Made by a program: the position numbers and the translations under genes
NCBI GenBank assembly: GCA_029948255.1
Contig: JALIZF010001713.1
Location: 496,001 to 560,000 of the forward strand
Reading direction: 5' to 3'
DNA from: Telmatactis stephensoni
Lineage: Eukaryota; Cnidaria; Anthozoa; Actiniaria; Isophelliidae
DNA: 64,000 nucleotides
Notes under the pieces: generated by a model
Told to the model about the DNA's origin: nothing
What the model saw: only the letters and a program-made list of their open reading frames with translations
Databases searched by the model: none
Shown here: piece after piece, positions 52,401 to 63,200 of the stretch
Layout: each line of letters opens with the position of its first letter
How positions within the stretch are numbered: position 1 is the stretch's first letter

Positions 52401-55400
52401 TAATTATTAATTAATTGATTGGTTAATTAATTATTAACTTATCAGTCAATAAAGTTATGGATGATAATGCATTTGAACTCTAAATGTATTTGAATGTTTA
52501 AACACATCCAAAGGAGAACCCAACACATTTTTAAATTCAGATTTTGGTAAACATACTTCTGTGCAATATATATACATTGTAATTTTTTATATATCCATTG
52601 TCTTTTATAGTTATTGATTCAAAATTATAGAAACAATGGCACGTTTTTTGTAACATTTCAGCTGTAGCCTGTTCATTGGGTATAAATAATGGTCACAATT
52701 GCAAAGTTGAAGACAAAGTTGCTGGATATGTATTTGACTTTACTCCGATGCAAACTCATCCAGTGAATGGCAAGAATTATTCCAGCATCCGTGGCGACAA
52801 GTACAACTATTATTTGAAAGTAAGTGTTGGTTAGTGAAAAGGGACAAAATTTGCACAAGAAAAAATCTGCAGAATAACAAGAAATCATGTTAAAATATTG
52901 ACTGACCATTTGAAGAAAGTTCAAAAAATATCACCTTTCCAGAAAATATCCATACCCCTACCAAGGAGGGAATTTGTACATGGACCTCCCATCCTCTGGA
53001 ACTTCCATTTTTCTTCAATACAAGCTCTGTAATTTTGTTCTCTGATCCCCTCTCCCCTCCAGAATTTCCAATTCTCTCCATGGTGGGGGTATGGATATTT
53101 TCTGGAACTACACAATTATATAGTTTTATAACATAGCTACAATAATTATTACGCGCGCTCTGATTGGCCAGAAAGCTATAAACTATTTGCCCATGGGCTG
53201 CACTGCGTGCACTGTCTTCGTCATCTTCTTTTTCAAATCGTATGTTTTAAGATGGTGAAACATATAACACACGCTCTGATTGGCTGAAAAATATGAACTA
53301 CATGTATTTCCCCATGGGCTGCACGGCTGCATTTCCAATGTTCTAGGCTCTGTTATAAATCAATTAGACAACAGAAAGCCGCTTGCCCATTGTGTTATAG
53401 ACGCACTTGAGAAAATATAAAGAACTTTTAACAAACAAGAGTCGCACACAGCTACGCCTTGTGCCACTCTTATGCTTGTTAATCATTCTTTATATTTTCT
53501 CTCGTGCGTCTATAATGCCGTGGGTGTGCGGCTTTCTGTTGTCTAATTGATAAGTATCCTTTGTAAAACAATTTCAATATTTGGATTTGTAACTTATGAA
53601 GAGGGCTTCCCTCTTATACTTGAGGAGAAATATTCACTGCAAAGTTTTGAACATTCTATGGCATTCAATTTGTTAAATTTTATTTATCACAAGGTTTGCA
53701 GAGACGTCAATGATACTTCAATCAAATGTGTCAATGCCAGTGCATGCCAAGAAGATCCAACTCAAAAGCCACATAAAGTACGAGTGATAGGACGACCTAA
53801 CGGTGATTTATATTACTATGATGGCATCCTTAAACTGAAATATACCAATGGGGATAAATGTAGTAATGGAAAACAAAGAGAGACTCATATTTCTTTTCTC
53901 TGTAAACCGGATGCTATATCACGAGGGGATGGGATCCCTGTGTTTGACAGAGAAGATCATTGTATTTATCATTTTAGATGGCCTACAAAGTATGCATGTC
54001 CACCACAGGTAAGAGAAATAGAGTGGTTTATTAGTTGTAAACTGATTAATGTTTAGACCACAATAACCAGTATGACATATCATTTGATCAACAACATGGC
54101 CACAACAGATGATCTTCCACAATATCAATTTTTAATTGTTTAATGTTTAGACCATAGAGTGTGCAGCTAGGTCAAATAATAACCAGTATGACATATCGTT
54201 TGATCAACAACATGGCCACAACAGATGATCTTCCACAATATCAATTGTAAATTGTTTAATGTTTAGACCATAGAATGTGCAGCTAGGTCAAACAATAACC
54301 AGTATGACATATCATTTGATCAACAACATGGCCACAACAGATGATCTTCCACAATATCAATTGTAAATTGTTTGATTTTTAGACCATAGAGTGTGCAGCC
54401 AGGTCAAACAATAACCAGTATGACTTATCGAGCCTTGTCAAGACCGATGATAACTGGCAGTCAGCCAGCATTGCAGGGACCTTTTATATCAATGTCTGTC
54501 GGTCACTAAACCTTAAACCAGAGGTTAGCCAGTGCCTTGGAACATCAGCAGTCTGTCTGGAAAAGTCAAATCATGATTTCCTTAACCTGGGTAAGTCAGT
54601 AGTTTTAGTTGTTGCTTTTCCATGTGGGATATTTCTACAGTCCATGTAAATAAGCAAGCAAGTAGTTTATTTATTTCAAAAACAATCAGTCAATTGCTAA
54701 AAAAAATAAAAGTAAAGATTTACAATGAAAAAGCTATAATGGTACTGTTTTACATGTTTGCCATGGAGCCCTTGGTTACAACTTAGGGTTTTCCTGTAAT
54801 TTAAATAAGCTATCAATTTCTTGTTTGAATTTATGAATTGTTTTGGCCTCTTTAATGTATGGTGGAAGGCCATTCCATAATTTCACACCACTAGTTAAAA
54901 ACTGAAGGCTCTTTTAAGATATTGACTGTGGAATTGTTTGCTTATGATCTTTGTTACGAAGACTGTACACCGTGTAGCCTGCGTTGCTGGTCCTAAGGGA
55001 ACGGGAGGGGAGGGGAGGGGAGGAAAGGAAGGAGACTGGAGAGGAGGGGAAAGGGGAAGGGAGGGGGACTGGGGAGGAGAGGAGGGAAAGAGGGCCTGCC
55101 GGTAAACCCTCATTTTTACGTTACTCGCACACACCACCCCTCCCTTTCCCTTGAGAGCCAGCAATGCAGGCTATACACCGTGTGATAGTTTGAGAACAGG
55201 TCTTTTAAGTAAGCTGGGGTTTGCCCTTGCATCATCTTGAACATAAGAAGGGCTTTTTGTTTTTATGATGAATTACAAGGGTGTCCCATTTCAGCTGCTT
55301 GAGTATATGGGTTATTGATGGTATGGCATAGTTAGACTTTGTGATTACTCTAGCCACCCAGTTTTGAAGTTTTTGAAGTTGATTGTTTGTTGTTTAATTC

Positions 55401-57233
55401 ATCCCCTACTCTGCTACAGTAATCAAAAAATGATTTTTAATCCCTAAGCGATACCATTTATATGATGTGTGATGAGACTGGGTTAAATTTATTGTTTTTC
55501 TGTGGGACACACTTGTACAATACAGTAGAAAGAAGATGGCATTTGACAATGTCGAAACATGTCTAAATTAAAAACTTTAATCGTATATCTCAAGTGTATT
55601 GATTATATTTCTAATATTTGTAGGTCGTGTGGACAGTGCATTACAGGTTACTGCACAGGGGACAATTAATATCACTTATACTAAGGGAGACAGATGTTTG
55701 GAGGACACAAAAAAATTCTACCAAACTGAGATACTGTTTATTTGCAAAAAGGGTGCAACAGTAAGTACTAGACTATGACTTTGCAAAAGTCTGGGCATGT
55801 GATATTGTAATAGTTATAACCCTCCACCCCACCCCACCCCAGGACATCTTGCACTGAAAGCCACACAATAACCAACTGTGCAATCCTTGCTTCTCCTTAA
55901 AGTGCCATTTTCACAGTAATACAATTAATTAAAAGTGAAATCCATATGAGTGCTGGCAGTTTAAAAGGAGTCTAGAATACTATGGCCCCTTTAGTGACAT
56001 GCTTATACAATACCAGCAAGTTTCCACCAGAATTCCGCCTTTCTTAGACCCCTTTTAAGCTGTGATAACTCATCATATCCCCGTCAGATGCTACCTACCG
56101 CAAAAACAGAAAGAGACCGCTTGTCAGTGTCTGAAACTCAAGGTAGAATGCACTTCAAGACAGTCTGCAAAGCACAACAAAGCGTTAGTGAATGGGTGCG
56201 CGCCAGTCGCTGAATGTCTTCTAAATAAACACAGAAAATACTGCGGAAAAGTCTGCAAGACTTCTAGTAGCTTCCATCATGAGTGCTGGCAGTTTAAAAG
56301 GAGTCTAGAATACTATGGCCCCTTTGGTGACATGCTTATACAATACCAGCAAGTTTCCACCAGAATTCCGCCTTTCTTAGACCCCTTTTAAGCTGTGATA
56401 ACTCATATATATATATAGTCACATCATAGTCAAATCAGCATCATCGAGAGCATACTCAAGAGGTTTTTCATCAACTTTTGTTGCTTTTTTCACCAAAATA
56501 ATTATACCATTGCTTTTGCTCATTTTACTTGCAGAAAACTGTTGTTATTTAAAAAGTCATTTTCTGAATGTTTGCTGCTCAATTTTAAATCAATTTTTAA
56601 GTACTAGGTTTTTGTGGTTTTGAAGAATTTAGCCACTTCTGTGAAGTCCCTCAAAGTTTGGGCCAATCACAAACTATCGGGACCAATTATTTGGGCCAAT
56701 TATTAGAAAATAATCTTGTCTCTCTGTCAGTCAAAATGATAGGAGAATGGGACAAACATCTTGAAAAATTGACTGACGGACTGACCAACTTCATTTGTAT
56801 TGTTTGATTGATTGGTGGATTGACTGATTGATTGATCAATCCTATTTTGTTTCATATTCTCAGGACACATCCCCTGTCTATCAATCCACTGACAAATGTA
56901 CCTATAAATTGAGATGGGAAACTGCTGCAGCTTGTGCAATCACCAATGTCGTAGGTGCTAATTGTTCTGTACAAGACCCAAAGTCAGATACAGTCTTCAA
57001 CCTATACCCACTACGCCATACGTTGGACAATCCCTATACCTATAAACATCCTGACGGCAGGGTTTTTACTTTGAATATCTGTGGAAATATCAAGAAGGAA
57101 TTGTGTAAAACTAAAGATCAGAATGTCAATGTTGGTGTATGTTTGAGAGAAACTGATAAGACTGAGTTAAATATAGGTGTGGTTAGCCAACAGTTGGCTT
57201 TTGAAGGAGAAACACTGGTATTAACTTACAGGT

Positions 57234-57265
<32 letters not shown>

Positions 57266-60200
57266 AATTATTGAATTGATCTACAAATTGGCCCCTTGCA
57301 GCACGTCGGAATGCAGCTCAATTTGGAAGGCAAAACAAAAGAATTTCAATCTCCTGAGAGCTGGAAATCTATTGTTTTGCCCTTCAAAGTGAGCTGCATT
57401 CCAGTGTGCTTGCAAGGAGCCTATTGATTTACAAATGGAACAATTTCCAGTATTTTGGATTGAGCCATTTTTGTATAATAAATGATGCCTCCCTTGATGT
57501 CATCAAATTAGCATAAGAACATTTAAAATGTTCATAACTCAGAAATATGAAGTCCACAACTGGTAATATTGAATTGTTCTAGTTATCACTGAATGAATTA
57601 GTCATTTTTCAAACCAAAATAATTGCATCATAAAGGCCCAGCCAAACGAGAAATGTTGGATGACCCAACACCATCCAACATTGTTAGACGATCGAACATT
57701 GTTGGATCACCCAACAAATTCTTGGGTAGCCAAACGGCATCCAACATTGCCGTAAAACAACAACCGGAAAGTCTATTATGGTTTATAAAAGGACCAGCCA
57801 AACGGATCCAACATCACACATCCAACACGAGAACAAAAGAAATGTTGGATGATGTTGGATAGAATGTTTGATGGACTTCAAACTCCATCCAACATATTGG
57901 GTGCTCCATTCAACACCATCCAACACCATCCAACAAGGTGGCCAAATGAAAAAATGTTGGATCGTCCAACAATGTTGGATGGTGTTGGGTCATCCAACAT
58001 TTCTCGTTTAACCAGGCCTTAAGAGCTTTAACAGGTCCACTTTAATAGTCAATGCATTGTCATATGAGTTATAAAATATCTACATGTATATAAATCGTAT
58101 TTTTGTTGCAGAGGTGGTGACCGTGATGCAATTAATGGATTTCCAAGAATCACAAAGATAAGGTTCTATTGTGATCCAACTATCACTCTCGGCTCTCCCA
58201 AGTATATCGAACAAGCCAGTGAAAAAGATGGAGAAGTGTTTTACTTTGACTTTAAGACATCTTTAGCTTGCTCTGCAAAACAGGTTCAATGTGCACTAAC
58301 ATCAAAAAATGGCGATAAATATGACTTAACACCATTAGGGCTGATTACTGGTATGTGAACTAGGTACCATTTTTCATTCTTCATTCATTCATTTATTTGT
58401 TCCTTCTGTCCTTCCTTAATTTGTGGTTTATTCTTCTCTTTGTTGTTTAGGTAACTGGGAAGCTGTTGATACTAGACAACAGTACAAACACCTTCACTAC
58501 TTCATCAATGTCTGCAGACCTATCAATCCTCGTCCATCTTCATCATCCATTCATTGTCCAGGTGGAGCTATTGGTGCTTGTCAGATTGATCACAGTTTGG
58601 CTAAGGGTCATAATCTAGGTTATATACAGAGTAACCCTATTATAGCATCTAAAAATGTAGTGACGCTGAGGTATTTTGGTGGAGATGGGTGCCATAGCAA
58701 GTATAATAGGAGCACAAGGATTAATCTTTTATGTTCTAATGTTGCAGGTAAGTATTCTATATGTCCAGCTGGGAGGGGCATCTATCCAGAGGCGGATCTA
58801 GGATTATCTTCAGGAGGGGGTGCACTGTTGTTAGGAGGGGCAGCACCATCATATAATTGGAAACTGCCGAGAGGATATAAATTTTTATTATATGGATAGA
58901 TAATATCCTGAATTCTGATTGGCTAACACATGGTCTGTATTTTGCCATATCAGGACCGCTGTCCTGGATGAAAAGAAAAGTTTGCATTTGGCAATTGTTT
59001 TATAGAAGGACTTCTCAAAGCCATATAATAAATAAGTTATTAACCTCGTTTGCTTGGTCTGTATGGGAAAATATCAGACCTGGGTCTTTTTGTCCGTACT
59101 GTCAAGACCTCGGTCTGATATTTTCCCATACAGACCTCGCACTTGGTCCCACACCAAGATTAGTATTGCTGCTCGCCTGGCTCCCAGCAATTACACACTA
59201 GCTGAAGAAGGTCACAGCATTGACCGAAGCGTTCTAAGTATAAGATTATATAATCAGAGACAACTAAATCCAACACAATATATATTATTATATATATATT
59301 ATTATATATACATTATTACATTATATTCAGAGATTAATGAAAACCTATCTATATACACAGGGATCTCCCATATTTGAGTCCGAAACCTTGAACTGTGAGT
59401 ACATCTTTAGTTGGCAGACCCCCAGTGCTTGCCCACTGACAAGGGAATGGGGGACCAACTGTATGGTGACGGACAGACAGTATGGGTACACCTTTAACCT
59501 GTCATCTCTCAAAGATACTCCATTCTCTGTTAATGTGCCTGGTGGATTGGTGTATTTTGGTGTTTGTTCCAAGTCAAGTAAATGCAGTGGTAGCAATCCT
59601 GGGGCATGTTATGTGCCAACTAATTCTAAAGGTTTGTAGACAAAATAATACAATGTGTACATGTACTTATTGATTGAGTGGGAGGATTGGATGGGAAATT
59701 ATTTGGCTCGAGGTCATGGTTGTGCCGACTGAGCATAGGGGTACAAATCACCAAGAGCCAAATATTCTCCCATTCGGCACAACCTAACTCAGTCAATAAG
59801 CATTTTTATCATAGTTATGACCTGATTTTTCTGTTATAAAAAGTGCTAAAAAATCTTTAATACAAATAAAAATGTAGCGTACAGAAACGAGCGGGGCAGC
59901 TGGATGGCGTTTTCTGCAGATTTCATATGACTGTGAAGACATAACAATCCTCGTACTGCACAGTTATGGCAGGAATTTCAACTGCAGAGACTCCACAGTG
60001 CAGTATATTTCACACTCATATGGAAAACACTATATGATCCAAATATATTATAAGGATGCATTTAGGGGAGGGATGCACTCCTCCCTGAGATTATTTTGGG
60101 CCTTGTCTAAAGATGTAATGCTTTTCCCAAATGTGCTCTGTATCCTTTATGCAACTTGGGATTTCTACAGTGTTGCAAAGGCGGGTAGCCACAATGGGAG

Positions 60201-63200
60201 TTGAACCAACACAGATCTTGGCTCAGCTCTCTGAAAGCAGGACCTGAAAGCATGCAGGTTTGTTACTGTGCAGTACCAGGATTTTTATGTCTTCACAGTC
60301 ATATGAAATCTGCTTTGTTGCACAATACATGAAATAAATAATAGCTCTTGATTCTGAATCTACCCATGAGCATGATTTTACATATTTCACAGCATTGAAA
60401 ATTGAAAATTGTCATCAATCTTTTAATTAGTGATTTGCTGGAATGGTTTTTAATGTCCAGAATAAAATCATACTTTCAGACAAAACATTTTTAAACATAC
60501 ATGTACTTGAACATCAAATAACTTTTTACAACATCAAGGAAATAAAATGTCCATGAAAGTTAGTCAGTATTGATATCTGGTTTAACAAACCTGCTTTCAG
60601 GTCCTGCTTTCAGACAGCTGAGCCAAGATCGGTGTCAGTTCAATTCCCATTGTGGCTACCCGCCTTTGCAGGCAAACCTAATTAAATGAATAAATTTGCC
60701 ATGGGTTCATCTGTCTGTTTGCCTATCTAATAGTGCCTGTTTTTATCTAATCTTTTTATCTTATCAGATAAGAAAGCTTTGGGTGATGCATCAACAGGAA
60801 TCTCCTACTTTGACCAAGAAATTTTCCTGACTTACAAAACCGCCTCATGTTATTTTCGCGTCACATTTGAATGTGATCAGACCCAACACCTTCAGGGAAA
60901 TGGTCCCAAGTTTGAAAGTTTTCAAAAACCATGTAATTATTCTATTCGCTGGCCTACAAACCTGGCTTGTCGACCTAATACCCATGTTCAGTGCAGTAAA
61001 AGGTTTTTTGACAAAGATAAGAAATCTGATATTCAGTATGACTTCACTCCACTTTCAAAGTCTTCTGGTAACTGGCAAGTAAGTATTAATACCAAATAAT
61101 CCTTGCTGGAAGACTGTGCGTTGGCTATATAACATTTCTTTTGTAATGAAGAAGGAGCTTGCAAATTGGAATGGAGCCAGAAATGCATTCCTATGCGAGC
61201 AAGAGGTGGGGTCCAGTATGCTAATGAGTACTATATAAGAAGTGTCAAGAGATTGTGAGCTTTATTGCAGGGCCGTAGCCACCGGTATATGGTTAGTCAG
61301 GTTTCAACTGGACCAACTTTTACCATTAGAACCATTGTCATTGCAGTTTTGAAAGCATGAATTCGTGTAGGAAAATGAAAAAGTGGACCAGCTTTTAAAA
61401 ACCGTACCAATGTTTAAATGGTGGCTATGGCCCTGTACTGTGGTCCAAGCTGTCAGAACAATCTGATTTGCTTTATTTAGTACAATTGCTTTGTATATAT
61501 AAATGAGATATTAAATTAATGTATGGGTCTGCTTGTAAGCTTGGACCCATATCAGGGGCATATCCAGAATATTTCAAAGGGGGGTTCACACTTTCCATTT
61601 TCCACCAAAGGGGGGTCACACTTCCAATTTCTCAATCTTTCTCCAGTCAGATTCTTTTATTTCTATCATCTTTTTGTTTTCAAAGGGGGGTCACGGGCAC
61701 CCTGGGACCCCCCCGGATACACCCCTGCATATATCTAGGCAATAAGTGTTTTTTATTGGACTTGAGGAGCTATAGGAATTAGTGGTTTTAGGCTAAAATT
61801 GCTTATTTTCAGAAAAAATTGGTCAGTAAAATACAAACGGCAGACATCAGGCTCAAGTTGTGACATCACTGATGTGCTCCATTATTTCACACAACGTATT
61901 TTCTAGAAATCATGGATCTTTTTTTATTGGTTCTTAACTCGATGGTATATAAATAAGGGTGATGATGATGATGATGAACTCTTGATTCACAGGCCCTTGC
62001 AAAAGACCCATCCAAAGCTTCTTTCTGGATAAATGTGTGTCGTCCAATTGTACAAACTGGTGAAGCATCTAAATGTCCACCCACTGCTGGAGTTTGCAAG
62101 GTTGAGAACCAACAAGGCGGTACTAAAAGGTATGAATACAAAAAGTACCATGAGGACCATACAATTGTATGAGAGGTTCTTGCTTATGAGAGGTTAAATA
62201 TGTTAAGTTTGTCTTAAGAAGGGAGCAAGCAGAACTTGATGATTGTCTGCTTCACATGCCTCTATTACAGTGGTGGTTCAACTGTTTATATGGTATAAGT
62301 TGTGATTTATGGTATGGAAATGTTAATCCATACCAAGGCTGTGCTGAGCCTGAAAGTACATGACTTGTATTGATATATGGTGTATGATAGAAAGCTGATA
62401 TGGGGCTGATTGTAATACGTCACAAGAAAATATCTAGTAAGAGGTATATAAAGACTTGGGTTCGGGTTAATACCACGGACCAGTACATATATACATTAAG
62501 AAAATTGTAAGATCAAATGGTGAATGGTAATTTGTGTTTTCAAACCTGGCTCTGATAAGTTTTATGGTACATAGAATTACAATTGTTTTGTTTACAGATA
62601 CATTAGTTTAGGGCAATTGACCAGTGGCCCAATGAATGAGGGTAGCAGCATCTACTTGTTATATACTGGAGGAGACTCATGTGGTAAAGGAAAAAATGCA
62701 TCTGCCAAAATAAGAATGCAATGTGGCAAATATGCTGAGGTAATAATTATTTCCCATTCTTCTTGGTTTTATTACTAGTTTGCTCTTTTCTAAGTAGTTT
62801 CTTGTTGTGATTCTTTTCTTTGTACAGTGTATCTATCTTAGCTTATCTTAGAGTCGTTTTAGTATGAGTGGGAAACTTACCGTACTGTATTTCTATAAAA
62901 ACATTCGAAATTCCTGCTGTAACCCTATCGTATTGTAACTGTACAGTGTTCCCACCCATACGAAAACCTCTCTATCTTATCTTGTCTTGTCTTATCTTGT
63001 CTTGTCTTATCTTATCTTATCTTAGCTTAGCTTAGCTTAGCTTAGCTTAGCTTAGCTTAGCTTAGCTTAGCTTAGCTTAGCTTAGCGTTGCTTAGCTTAG
63101 CTTAGCTTAGCTTAGCTTAGCTTAGCTTAGCTTAGCTTAGCTTAGCTTAGCTTAGCTTAGCTTAGCTTAGCTTAGCTTGTCTTGTCTTGTCTTGTCTTGT

